Shown here piece by piece: positions 22,585-33,452 of a DNA stretch of 64,000 nt (its first letter is position 1; each line of letters begins with the position of its first letter). This stretch comes from Tethya wilhelma. Its lineage: Eukaryota > Porifera > Demospongiae > Tethyida > Tethyidae. The position numbers and the translations under genes were made by a program. The stretch lies in NCBI GenBank assembly GCA_964030475.1, contig CAXIPT010000084.1, positions 1 through 64,000 of the forward strand. The letters are read 5' to 3'. The notes beneath the pieces were generated by a model, which saw only the letters and a list, made by a program, of their open reading frames with translations, ran no database searches and had not been told where the DNA came from.

Positions 22585-22833
22585 TATAGGAGCTAGCTAA
22601 AAGGGTGCGTTGGATGAAAAATTGTGGCCGGCACATATGCCTGGGCGATTTCAAACTTTGCGTTGTTTACAGGCAACGCCCATTTGTGCCAACCCCCACC
22701 TCTTTCTAGTTTACCACACCCATTTTCTGCTGAGAACACGCCCCATTTCCGCTATGGATAGGTAAGTGCCTGCCCCAGGCAAAATACCCAGTCCATTTGC
22801 CGGATTGTTGATACTAATACTCTTCCATACTGG
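22585..22833. repeat. right arm of long inverted repeat
   Basis: Reverse-complement partner of 20350-20595; both contain the blocks CCATTTCCGCTATGGATAG / CTATCCATAGCGGAAAT-like and TTGCCTGGGC-like. It ends one base before the stop codon of the small minus-strand frame at 22834. Confidence 0.65.
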
Positions 22834-23092
22834 CTACGTTCTTCGAGCTCTCTTCACTACTTGGGTCCATTTTTTTCCCTTCAAGTCACCTTTCTTTGTG
22901 AATTTGACACCAGACTGGTCATCTCTTTCTTCAAGTTTCACTGACTAACAAATTGTTAGGTCTATAGGTAAGGTTTATACTCTCTTCTGGTGATTCAGTC
23001 TCAGCAGGCTGTTTATTCTTGGCATTATTTGGTGTATAAGTTGCCGCACTCTCAACACCAACTGCTTGATCTCTTGTGGAAGATGAATCCAT
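22834..23092 (-). CDS. possible small basic protein with a 40-nt intron
   Basis: Start 23092; exon A 23092-22981 reads MDSSSTRDQAVGVESAATY onward to SPEE. A GT donor at 22980 and an AG acceptor at 22941 bound a 40-nt intron. Exon B 22940-22834 ends in GKKWTQVVKRARRT and TAG. Total 72 residues, acidic/Ser-rich N-terminus and basic C-terminus. Unspliced, the frame stops after 54 codons. No family recognised. It starts head-to-head with the degraded WHDH copy. It could equally be a pseudogene fragment with a frameshift. Confidence 0.3.
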
Positions 23093-23936
23093 GAAATCAT
23101 ATCAGGGAAAGCGCCTCTCGCAGTACTATGAAACTACTCCACCGAAAAAACATGAAAGTATGCCTAACACTCACAGTCCAAACTTTGACAATGTCATGTG
23201 GGACAAATAAGCAGTATTAGAAGATTTACGTCAACTTCCTTCAGCACCCCCAACCATTAACTGATCAAAATTTGCAGAAGATCATGGGATGGTTGACAAA
23301 TCGCTAAAGATTTTGCAACCAAGCATGGAATCGATACTTTTCGGTTAGATGGACTTGAACCTGAAAAAAGCCGAAGATCAAGAAAGAGAAGAGCTTATGG
23401 TGGAGAACTTTCTATAGCTACACCTCCACCTCCAAAAAAAGTTAAATAAGAATGGAATCATATGGTAGAAAGTGGTGAATTGTCTCTTGGAATTCCTTGC
23501 ACACCTTTTTCGTTGAGTAAATTTTCAATATCTAATGGTCAACTAGTTAAAAGTCAAATGAAGTCATTGGTCGTAAGTTTCCATTAAGTGAGCTTTGAGC
23601 TCAAGAAGCAGCAAAAATACATGCGATTTAATCAACTAGAGGAAATGACACATAAGCAGCTTCAGTTATTAGCGACCAATTGTGGAGTTAACGTCAGCAC
23701 TGACTCAGCAGTGAATTGTCACATTCAGAACTGCAGAAGTGCATCAAAACAAACCAAAGAACAAGACACCTTTGCATGTGGCATGACCATGTCACCATAC
23801 TTGGTGTTGGTTTTATTACTATAACTATGCACACTGTGTATGACAATGCAGTTTTCTATTCTCAAGTGGAATGGGATGAGGAAAATTCAGGCGATGATAT
23901 TCAAGCTTCAGTTGAACAGCCATTAGTTCCCAGTAC
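23093..23936 (+). pseudogene. WHDH-family protein, degraded second copy (5' part)
   Basis: Several frames together parallel the gene at 8737: KDFATKHGIDTFRLDG and YGGELSIATPPPPKKVK in the first part, then MVESGELSLGIPCTPFSLSK, then RFNQLEEMTHKQLQLLAT, and finally MWHDHVTILGVGF and IQASVEQP, which match the MWHDHST..IQSIVEKP block of copy 1. Stops at MWDK(stop), PTIN(stop) and KKVK(stop) plus at least one frameshift before MWHDH show it is dead. A foldback element starts at 23937 and cuts the family's conserved block. The rest of the C-terminal region was not found beyond the insertion. Confidence 0.65.
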
Positions 23937-24691
23937 GGTAGTACTGGGTACATAAGAATGGCACGGATGGCCCATTAGCGCTATACAAATATTCATGCAA
24001 ATAACTGCAAAAACTGAGCACTTGGCTCTAAAAAGCTTCTTAAGCTACTATTTAGCTCTTTCTCTTTCTAATGAGCCCAAACACATGGCCTAAAGCTATC
24101 GCAACTAAAGTATGCCAAACCTCTAACTTTCTCCATCTTCTTATTCTTCTTCTATCTTCTCACGCCATATCTCAAAGACCATTCACTTTTAGAAGCTGAT
24201 TCTTGAACGAACAAACTTGGTTTCTTTGTCTTCAATCTCTTTTGCCATCGATTTTTTGGGCTTTTCTTTGAGTCACTAGATACAAGGTGAAAAGCGCCTC
24301 TCCATATGGCGCCGCCATTAATTTCTAAACTCATGTATTATTCAACTAGCTAGCCTAACGACCCTTTCCACATTCAAGTGTGCGTTATTTGGAATCTATT
24401 GCGTGCACCCAAGTTCTGTCCTAGATCCTATCCTCTCGTTCTCCGTGTTCAGTTCTTCAGTAGGGAAGTCAATAGCTAGCAAGACACATGTAATTGACAC
24501 AAATCACTTTGCCTGCTTGGAGGTTTAGATTTTCAGCTGTCTGAAAGGCCGCATTGACCATCAAGGCGGGCTATCACAAGTTGCCAGGCAAGTTCTCTGC
24601 TCAGCCTGAAGACTATATTCTACTGATATTATAAACAATTATTCGAAAAAAATAGAACAAACAAGTACAAAAAACATTAGAAATGTAAATT
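23937..24691 (+). mobile_element. foldback element, left arm (subfamily C)
   Basis: Begins TTCCCAGTACGGTAGTACTG and shares the outer arm with other copies, but its inner half (24410-24690) matches the reverse complement of 40010-40260, a different subtype (C). It stops at the N at 24692 with no right arm. It is inserted into the WHDH-family pseudogene. Confidence 0.75.
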
Positions 24692-24692
24692 N

Positions 24693-24800
24693 TTGAATAT
24701 ATCATGAAGTAACTTAATGGCTGGGAGTAGGGATGAGACAACTTCTGTGTCTGCAGATTTCCACAATTGCTATCATATCTTACAGTTTTTGATTGCTAAC
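24693..24800 (+). repeat. 108-bp segment, exact inverted copy at 30090-30197
   Basis: Every base matches the reverse complement of 30090-30197, and each copy abuts an N (24692, 30089). I read this as the unmerged overlap of contig ends with the intervening contig placed backwards. Confidence 0.85.
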
Positions 24801-24879
24801 TCAAATCTCTTCTGTGATATAGCCCTCATTATGCCAACACACTGCAATCTAATATTTATTAAAGACATTTCTTTCAACG

Positions 24880-25543
24880 GGATTTTTCCATGATCGATTC
24901 CGTACAGTACAGCAGGCCATGAGAAAGACCTGTTTGAGATTCAAGAAAAGTGCTATGAGTGAAAGTTGTACTGATATATTAGTGAGCCTATGGTCAGATT
25001 CTCTGTCTGAATCAATGAAAAGAATAGTACAACTAAATTTGTTTCAACAAAACCTACAGCTTGAGGTAAGGGAGACAAGACTAGCTTCAAAAACTGCATC
25101 TTTCAAGCCTACAAACACTTGACTAATATAACACAATCCTTTGAATGTTTCTAGAATATCTACTTGCAGAACAAGAGAATCAGGTGAAGTCATGATCATG
25201 CACCAACAGTGAAAGTTTCAGACAGAGATACAACCACTTTGACTCCCTGCTACAGCTATGGGATAGAGCCTAAGCCAAGATGGTAGTGTGTCATGTAGAT
25301 GAAAGAGTGAAAGAAGTGCTTGCTTCTGAAGATCCAGATATCACAATTGATCTTCAGGAATTGAATGAAGGCCGCAAAAATACGACGCATAGGAGAAGTG
25401 TATTAAGTACATTCACAGCTGTAGCTGAAAGATGGCATAGATATGTTTGTTTCATGGCAAAAGCCATTTCAGTTAGAAACCTCATTGCTCAAGTAACTAA
25501 AAATGACCACCTGAAACCCTCATACCATCAGAGTCCTCGGTAA
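24880..25543 (+). pseudogene. fragment of a sponge/cnidarian uncharacterised family
   Basis: Frames here read MSESCTDILVSLWSDSLSES, then after a gap VVCHVDERVKEVLASEDPDI, DLQELNEGRK and FMAKAISVRNLIAQVT. The VDERV..L...DPDI.IDLQELN.GR and MA.AISVR.L..QV blocks resemble, from memory, a multi-copy uncharacterised family in sponge and cnidarian genomes. The region between the blocks is shorter than I expect and the frames are disconnected, so it looks broken. Orientation relative to the window is doubtful because the contig may be inverted. Confidence 0.4.
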
Positions 25544-25707
25544 GACTGAATTTTTCACCAAGAAATCCACATACTATGGCTGCTCAAAATTATACAGGTC
25601 ATTTAAAGGTGAAGCATCCTGTCCCGATCAATATACATACATGCAATTAGATACAAGTTAGATGATATACAGTATAAATGTCTAGTGTCTAACTATATAA
25701 TTCTTCC

Positions 25708-26065
25708 CAGTGGCGGATCTAGGAATTTGAAAGGGGGGGTTCGAATCAATGCACGCAAAGCGCACGGAAAATTTTGGCCTAGCCACGCCCACTTTTGGTC
25801 GTACAGCCCCGCCTCTTAAGCGTGTGTGCAGCTAAGATTTTGCCAGAACAAGGCCTGAATGGCATAAAAATGGCAAGAAAGAGACAGAAACTATAATTAT
25901 TATCTTTCACAAAAGACTGCCATTTAGTAAGATATTGAGTTGATTTTGTTGAAAGGGGGGTTCCAGCAACCACTTTTCCAGTCTCCACTGTTATTTATAA
26001 TGCGAGGTCTCAGCTGAAAGGGGGGTTCCATGGAACCCCAGGAACTCCCCTTGGATCCGCCACTG
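25708..26065. mobile_element. hAT-type MITE, copy 2
   Basis: Bounded by CAGTGGCGGATCTAGG and CCTTGGATCCGCCACTG. The 8-bp target ATTCTTCC is repeated exactly at 25700-25707 and 26066-26073. Interior non-coding with GGGGGGTTC tracts. Same family as 10142-10507. Confidence 0.9.
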
Positions 26066-26079
26066 ATTCTTCCCATTGT

Positions 26080-27432
26080 GTTACACACAGGAATGGCACG
26101 AATGGCCCATTAGCGCAATACAAATATTTACATGTCTAACTCTGCAAAAACTAAGCGCTTAGTACTAAAAGGCTTCTTACTCAGGTGCATTAAGGACTGG
26201 GACCAGCTAAAATTTTCATATCAAGGTGGTTATTCATGGTGCTATACCAGAGAATATATACATTATTTAGACTTCTTTTAAACATTATATGAAATGGGAA
26301 TGTTTAATAATTAGAAAATTTATTTAATTAGCCACGCCCACCACAAGGATGAGTGGGTGTGGCACTATAAAGCGATGGAGGTCGATAGGCAAATTTTCAC
26401 CACACGGAATATAAGCGCCTAAGCTGGAGCGGTTTCACTGTGCTCAGCAGACTCTGCAGTTAATGTGGACAATAGCCTCTACTGCGTTTTAGCTAAAAAT
26501 ACACAGAGTGCCAATTATGAGACAAAAAGTTGATTTTTTATGAAGCTAATTAACATATTTTGCGCTGTACGAGCGTAACTATGTTTATTTTCTGAAAAGT
26601 AAAGAAATATTCTTGTTTACAGCCTAGTTTAGATCATACTTACCTCATTTACTGACCTTCACAAGCGTCGTAAGAATTCCGTTCAAAGATTCTTGACTTT
26701 AGTGAGGCTACTTGCCATGTCATCTCAAGACCACGTGATCACTACAAACGCTGTACATACCAATATGAGCGATAGCTTAGAAATAACTAGCAAAAAGAAG
26801 CTAAATTAGCAGCAGAACTAAAAATAACTCTCACAAACTTTCACAGGCAGCTCACTTTCTTTTCAAAATGAGTCAATAAATGAACAGTCACGCAATGATC
26901 ATATGACAAAAAAAGGCGTGTACTATAGATACTTACGGGGCGCGCGCCGTTTTTGCTGACTCAGCAATAATTCGTGGTCCCAGTCCTTAATGCACCTGAG
27001 TAAGCTACTATTTAGCTCTTTCTCTTTCTAATGAGCCCAAAAACATGGCCTAAGTAAAGTAACAACACAAACCTCCAATTTTCTCCATCTTCTTATCCTG
27101 GCTCAACTTTTCTCAGAGACTATTTACTTTCAAAAGCTGATTCTTGAATGAACGAACTTGGTTTCTTCCGGGACAGTCGCTTTTGCCATCGGTTTTTAGC
27201 GAATCTCATTGAGTAGCTAGATACAAGGCGAAACGTGCCTCCTTCATATAGCCGCCATTAATTTCTACACTCATGTATAATTCATTAGCTTCTAGAAAAT
27301 TCGAATTGACGACCCTTTCCACACACCAAAGTGTGCGTTATTTGGAATTAAATGCACTGAAGTTACCTGGAACTATTTTGTGATACCTGGTTGCTCTTCT
27401 TAAGAGATGAATCAGAACTTTGATTATCATAA
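26080..27432 (+). mobile_element. foldback element, left arm (subfamily B), nested host
   Basis: From GGAATGGCACGAATGGCCC (outer arm, tip degraded) to GAGATGAATCAGAAC (inner B motif), interrupted at 26180-27000 by a TA-target element. After a second insert (27433-28262) the arm resumes at 28263 with GGCAAGTAAATCTTATG and runs to about 28640. Confidence 0.7.
26180..27000. mobile_element. TA-target TIR element nested in foldback arm
   Basis: Ends CTCAGGTGCATTAAGGACTG (left) and CAGTCCTTAATGCACCTGAG (right) are exact inverted repeats, extending to a shared GGGACCA. The interrupted arm reads ...CTTCTTA/TAAGCTACT..., so the target TA is duplicated. 821 bp, non-coding; a Tc1/mariner-like or other TA-specific origin is inferred. 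Confidence 0.8.
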
Positions 27433-28262
27433 CTTCTTGCCCGTTGTCAAGTGGTTGTTAAGTTTTACAGTGGTCTATAAACAGTCCCTGCTACTGTGTA
27501 CATTTTGATAGGAGGGCATATACAGATCCCTGTAAATTGTGTTATATAGACCCTCAAGCAAGTAGTGTGCAAAAAATTACAAGCTATTGCGCAATAGTTA
27601 TTATTGCTACGCGTGGAACAGCTGGGTTCAAAGTTCACGCTAATCTTCTTGTAGGCTTTTTTTGCTTCTGTGACCAGCCAAGACTCAAAAAGAACAGCGT
27701 TGACAATAGCAGCAGACATCAGAGAGGTTCTATCAGTGAGAAAAGTCGGTGAGCTGCAAATATTCAACCTTCTGTAGTGCGGCGGTGGCTCAGCCTGGCC
27801 GCCTAGTATACTGAACGGCCTCGTTGCTGTCCTGGGCCAACGCTCCATGGCTGTTGCTGTTTTAGCTGTTGTGATGTGAAACAGCAGAGTGTTTTCTTTT
27901 GGCTGTTTACAGGTACATTCAGAACAGTTTTCTAGAAACTTAAGTCTTTTTCTGGATAGAATTGTTTTTCCTGGACAGTTCAAGTTTCTTGAAAGAGTTC
28001 AATGTCTTTTTCTGGATAGGTTGTAACAGTTGCTGAAAGATTGAGAAATTCAAAAAAATGGCTTGCAACTTACCAAGCTAGCTATTTATAGTGTGCCGAT
28101 TGTTTGTTGCCAGAAAGTTTTTTTTACCATAGTAGCAGGGCAAGAAAACACTTATTGACCATTCGGTTTGTATAGAATATACAGTGCATTCACCCTCGGG
28201 CTATTGCCCTTGGGTATCAGGCACTTAATATTCCATACAAACCTCATGCTTGGTCAATAACT
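27433..28262. mobile_element. unidentified insert in foldback arm
   Basis: Interrupts the B arm between ATCATAACT and ATAACATA. TTCTTGCCC near the left and GGGCAAGAA at 28137-28145 may be short inverted ends. A 172-residue minus-strand frame (27983-27465) with CSECTC near its N-terminus spans much of it, but I recognise no domain and do not call it a gene with confidence. The last 110 bp form a separate hairpin. Confidence 0.45.
28153..28262. repeat. 110-bp hairpin with GGTTTGTAT arms
   Basis: TTATTGACCATTCGGTTTGT and following AGAATAT on the left pair with AATATTCCATACAAACC and TTGGTCAATAA on the right. The spacer contains CGGGCTATTGCCCTTGG. Probably a short MITE. Confidence 0.6.
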
Positions 28263-28640
28263 ATAACATAAAAAGGCAAGTAAATCTTATGATACAGCTC
28301 CTGCCTCCAAATGACTGAGATCACTTCAGTATCAAGCAGGCTACACAACTTACTAGCTCAGCAGCCCGTTGCTGGCTCAGTGAGTCTGGCTTGCCAGACT
28401 ACTAGCTCAGTGGCTAGCTACACACACCAACTCAAATGTAATTTGTAGAACAAGTGAAAAAAATATTGGAAATGTAATGAGACATAGGAATGGCCAAATC
28501 GTAAAAAAGAAAGCAAATAAGATTGAATAGCTGTTTGAGTGTGTGCAGAATCATTCCTGTGTGGGCTGCATGTAGTAATCTCTTTCCATGTTGAGTCCCT
28601 CATTTTGCCCATAGGAATAATTCTTTACACACTCAAACAG
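28263..28640 (+). mobile_element. foldback left arm (B), inner part and centre
   Basis: Resumes the arm interrupted at 27433 and contains the partial palindromic centre (28450-28640). Its reverse complement, better preserved, is at 63370-63860. Confidence 0.65.
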
Positions 28641-28648
28641 CTATTCCA

Positions 28649-30088
28649 CCATAGGAATGGCACGGGTGCCCCATTAGCGCAATACAAATATTCACGCGAA
28701 TAACTCTGCAAAAACTGAGCGCTTGGCACTAAAAGGCTACTTAAGCTACTATTTAGCCTTTTCTCTTTCTATTGAACCTAAAAACATAGCCTAAAACCAT
28801 CGCTAAAGTAACAAACTAAAGTATGCCAAACCTCCAATTTTCTCCATCTTCCTCTTCTTCTTCTTCTATCTTGGAACGACTTTTCTCAAAGACCGCTCGC
28901 TTTCAGAAGCTGATTCTTGAACGAATAAACTTGGTTTCTTTGTCTTCACGTACTTTTTGTATCGGTTATTCGCTGAGTCGCTAGATACAAGACAAAAAGC
29001 GCCTTCTCCGTATGGCAGCCATTCATTTCTATACTCATTAATAATTCATTAGCTACCTTGGAAATCAAGTTGACGACCCTTTTCCAGTTAGACAAGTGTG
29101 CGTTATTTGGAATCCGAATATTCGCTGCCCTGCCTGTTTTACCTCAAGGGGTAGTCACTCCCACTCCGCGTATGGTTCCATTTGCGACCGGGATCAAGAT
29201 GGAATCAAGAAATCAAAGCAGATTTTCAACAAGAATCAAGCGATCAAGCTTACTTTGTGGTTGAAACTATATCAAGATCAAGAATGCCGCGACTATTATG
29301 ACGTAATAGCTAGACTGTGCAATTTCAAATTTTTTTTTCGTCTAAATAGAAATGTATATACGGTTAGTTGGTTAGAGCGAGCTCTGCTCGTAAAAGTGAG
29401 AGAGAGTTTAATTTGCCAGTCTGGATTGGTGCAGATGACACTTTTACTCCAGTGTACACCTAGTACCAGCATTGAATTCATTTTGTAGCAGTTCCTTCTC
29501 AAACTAGTTAGTTACGCACGTTTTGCACGTGCAACCGCCTGAGGGTCAAAGTTCATTGATCAAGCGCTAGGTTTGACTTCGATCAAAGGATCAAGGACAA
29601 TTTTTACTGTAGATCAAGCGATCAAGGCGACTTTTAGTGGATCAAGACTCTTGATCCCGGTCGCAAACGGAACCATACACGGAGTGGGAGTGACTACCCC
29701 TTGTATTTGAAGATTTCTGGTTGTGCTGAAGTCTCTGTAACCAGTTACCGGTACCTTTCAGTCTTCAATAATAGGAGGTGAATATAGACTACTTTGTTAC
29801 ATAGTTGTCATTATAAGAAGATGAGCAAAGCAAGTAAATTTTGTAAGATACAGCTCCAGCCTCCTGAGATACTTCACCATGACTTTACACTGATAGCATA
29901 GATTATAACATAAGCTATATTATCCATGCTGATAGTGTACAAGTAACTACCATATACACACAAACTCAAATGTGATGTAGAATTATGAAAAAATGAGAAC
30001 AAACAAGTGAAAAAACCATTGAAAATGTAATGAGACATAGGAATGGCCAAATCGTAAAAAAGAAAGCAAACAAGAACGAATGGCTGTT
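28649..30088 (+). mobile_element. foldback element, left arm (A) with nested TIR element
   Basis: Starts at CATAGGAATGGCACGGGTG, lacking the outermost tip, and follows the A arm. It is split by a 559-bp element at 29144-29703, then continues to the N at 30089 just inside the palindromic centre. Confidence 0.75.
29144..29703. mobile_element. long-TIR element nested in foldback arm
   Basis: CAAGGGGTAGTCACTCCCAC and the following roughly 30 bp are repeated in reverse complement at the right end (closing ...GTGACTACCCCTTG), giving TIRs of about 50 bp with few mismatches. The interior is rich in GATCAAG words. The small plus-strand frame 29096-29488 crosses the junction and is not a gene. Target duplication unclear (ACCT versus ATTT). 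Confidence 0.75.
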
Positions 30089-30089
30089 N

Positions 30090-31272
30090 GTTAGCAATCA
30101 AAAACTGTAAGATATGATAGCAATTGTGGAAATCTGCAGACACAGAAGTTGTCTCATCCCTACTCCCAGCCATTAAGTTACTTCATGATATATTCAAGTG
30201 CTTCCAAGAGCTTCAAGCCTGCTTCAGAGGAAGAGATACAAAAGTTTTGATCAGTGCTACTGCTTATCAAGCCCTTTCTTACTAGTGGATCCAACTAATA
30301 CTCCAATTAAAAAAGGAGCCCAAAGTGATTAAGCAGTATTTCAAGTCTTGATACTAGTTAAGAAATGAAGCTTGCATTTCTATGAGTTCTGTAAACCGGA
30401 CCAAGAAACATTCTCAATACTTCACTACTAGTGTTGAAAGGATTTGTAGGTTAAGACAGAAGCTTCATTTTCACTTCTTTGGACTTCTCGACCACTGTCG
30501 TGGCTTCTCTCTGTTTTAATTATTAATTTTCTCCAGCCAAGCAGAAGCAGTTAAGTGACCCCTAATATTTCCAACATCATATCTAGCAGAACTTTAGACT
30601 TCTCCTTACTCCTGTTTGATGCCACCATTGCTCATGGACATCATTGGCTGATATGTCCTGTGCTTGAGCTGATACGTAGTTGTTTTGTTCTGTTTAATAC
30701 AGCATCGTAGTTCCATTTCAGCACTAACTATGGTCATGTATGTTGCAATCAATTGCGTTCATCCAATCTTGGGAATCATCAACTTCAGATGGGTTTTCAT
30801 AATTTACCTCTGCTAGACATAAACACGGTTCATCCCTGATCAAATTATGATTATGGTTGGATATCTTCAATTTAAGGTATAATTCTTTAACGTAAAGCAT
30901 TAAGCTCATTATAGTGTAGTAGTTTAATAGATGGCTCATTTTTGCAGGATCAGAATTCATGCTGGGGAAGTGACAAGTAATTAGATGATTAGATACAACG
31001 TGCTGGTAGAGTATTTAACACGGTTTTACTCCACTTATTATCAAAAATACTGCCCAATTTGCTGCAGTTTCCTCTGTTGTTCTTCAACTTATCACAGAAA
31101 CACTTGTCAAGTTATCTAAGCAGTTGCTCAGCAAATTCTTCATATGATCATGATTGTTGTCAATAATGTAGAACTATTTGTGCATTTTTTCTAAATCTTC
31201 ATCAGTGAGTACTAATCTGAATGCATGTACAAGGACATCTAAGAGAGGAATTTTTGACTCACTACAATGACA
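30090..31272. other. single-copy stretch with weak minus-strand frames
   Basis: The first 108 bp duplicate 24693-24800 in inverse. A 78-residue minus-strand frame at 30960-30724 (MNSDPAKMSHLLNYYTIM...) has no recognised domain. It may be part of the same broken gene as 24880-25543 once the contig orientation is corrected. Confidence 0.35.
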
Positions 31273-32077
31273 TTCCCAGTACGGTAGTCCCATTAGCACA
31301 ATGCAAATATTCACGCAAATAACTCTGCCAAAACTGAGCGCTTGGCACTAAAAGGCTTCTCAAGCTACTATTTAGCTCATTCTCTTTCTAACAAGTCTAA
31401 AAACTTGGCCTAAAACCATCGCTAAAGTAACAAACTAAAATAATTTATGCCAAACCTCCAATTTTCTCCATCTTCTTCTTTTATGTTATTTCAGCGTTTC
31501 TCGAAGACTCTTTGTCTTCACCCGCTCTTGGTATTGCCTGCTCGTGTCCCTCATCGAGTGGCTAGATAAAAGGCGAAAGCGCCTTCTTCATATGGCAGCC
31601 ATTTATTTCTACACTCATGAATAAATTCATTAGTTACTCGAAACGACTGTTACCAGATAGACCGATGTGCGTTATTTGGAATTCGAATATTCGTTTCCTG
31701 CCTACAATGTCTGAAGATTGCTGGTTGTGCTGAACTCTCTGCAACTTTTCAGTCTTCAATATTAAGGAGGTGAGTACTTTGTTACACTTATGTAGTTGTC
31801 ACTATAAGAAGATGTGCAAAGCAAGTACATTTGTTAAAATCCAGCTTCCTGAGATGCTCTAACTTTTCATAGCATGAATACTTATGTAGTTGTCACTATA
31901 AGAAGATGTGCAAGGCATGTACATTTGTTAAAATCCAGCTTCCTGAGATGCTCTAACTTTTCAATCACTGACAACATAAGTATCCATGCTAATAGTGTAC
32001 AAGTAACCACTATATACATGCACACTCAAATAAGATTCGTAGAAAAAGAGAACAAACAAGTGGAAGAACATCACTGT
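31273..32077 (+). mobile_element. foldback element, left arm with internal tandem repeat
   Basis: Starts TTCCCAGTACGGTAGT, where the tip hairpin has lost its second half, then follows the arm to ACAAACAAGTGGAAGAACAT. A unit of about 82 bp, TATGTAGTTGTCACTATAAG onward, is tandemly duplicated at 31788-31869 and 31881-31962. Confidence 0.7.
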
Positions 32078-32080
32078 GTA

Positions 32081-32301
32081 CTTAAGGCCTGGGTCAGCTG
32101 CTGAGAACAATTTTAACCTCATTAATATTCAAAGCTGCAATATCTTCCTAATAAATTGGAAGTTTTTCTTGAAACTGAATGACCAAATTACTTGGTCAAA
32201 TGTTAATCAATTGGCATTAAATTTAGGTAATGTGATCTTTTCGGCTTTCATAAATTAGCAAATCATGAATAATTAATTAGGCGGTATGGTAAAAGGGTTA
32301 C
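32081..32301 (+). mobile_element. TTAA-target MITE, left part, cut by LTR element
   Basis: TTAA at 32081-32084 followed by GGCCTGGGTCA. Interior matches the reverse complement of 37980-38140. An LTR retrotransposon begins at 32302 and truncates it. Confidence 0.7.
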
Positions 32302-32493
32302 TGTAGGAAACTGAACTGACTAACTATATATAGTACCTGTATATTTAGTATATGATTATCTATTCATAGTAATGATGTCATGATGATGTAATACCATGTG
32401 CTGTATCTGTTGAATGAGATTACTACGATATCTTACATGGCGCTGCGAACAGTTCAAGAACCGGACAACTAACACTCACAGCAGTAAGGTTTT

Positions 32494-33345
32494 ATGAGCA
32501 AGAGAGCCTACAAACGAAGAAGACTCCACACCAATACCGAACACTCTCGAGAAGACCCAGCGTCAACGGAAGTACAGTCCGAAGGCTCAGCGTCCATGAC
32601 ATACACGTTTCGACCAGGAGACTTGCCTAAACTCGACCTACAAGTCGACCGGGGCACAGACTTCCAAGCATGGAAAGTTCAATGGGAGGCATATTTCGCC
32701 CTCTCGGGACTCAGCTCACAGAGTGCAAGTAAGCAAGTACAAGCCCTGACCCTTTGCTTTTCTAGAGAGACAGTCACTATCATCAACAACCTTGGGCTAA
32801 CGGCGGAACAGCGCCAGAAAGTTGCTGACATCATCACAGCCATCGAGGGATATGTTACAGGACAGGTCAATGAAACAGTAGAAAGGAGAAACTTCCGACG
32901 TCGTGTACAGCAACACGGGGAAACCTTTGATGACTTCCTGGTGTCTCTCAGGGAGCTCGCCAAGACTTGCAAGTTCTGCTCAGATGAATGCACGTGTAAA
33001 GGCATACGAGACCAAATAATAGAAGGAGTCCACGATGGGGACCTTGTAGAAGAGCTCCTCAAGCACAAAGATCTCACCTTGGAACAGGCCATAACTATGT
33101 GTCGAGCACACGAGGCCGCTAAACGACAACGTGCTGAAATTAGCAACTCACCAATAGAGCCGGCAGTGCTAGGGGTCTAGGGAAATATACCACCTGGCAC
33201 CAAACAAGTATGTCCCGGATGCGGGTCGGGATTCCACGCAGGAGAAAGGAAGAATTGTCCTACCTTCCAAGTCGCCTGTCGCAAGTGTAACAAAGTTGGG
33301 CATTTCGCCAAAGTTTGTAAATCACGCTCCCGACAAACATCAGTA
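32494..33345 (+). pseudogene. gag-like protein of LTR element 1
   Basis: Start MSKRAYKRRR at 32494; 228 codons of capsid-like sequence (PKLDLQVDRGTDFQAWKVQW, ETFDDFLVSLRELAKTC) end at TAG 33178-33180. In the same frame after that stop lie two zinc knuckles: CPGCGSGFHAGERKNC and CRKCNKVGHFAKVC. So a single in-frame stop separates the capsid part from the nucleocapsid part. RNA packaging is the expected role of such proteins. The product as it stands lacks its nucleocapsid. Confidence 0.7.
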
Positions 33346-33452
33346 ACACTCGGAGCCGAACAGAAATCAGGAGTCAACGCCATAACAATTGACACCTCTC
33401 CGGGATTGAAAGCAGAAACCAGATCGAGGCAGCACCAACCATCGAGATCCTG

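Noticed and set aside
25736..25755. GGTTCGAATC resembling a tRNA or SINE B box
   Set aside because: No A box or cloverleaf; it lies inside a TIR-bounded hAT MITE.
31788..31962. CRISPR-like or regulatory tandem array
   Set aside because: Only two copies of an 82-bp unit within a foldback arm; a simple tandem duplication.
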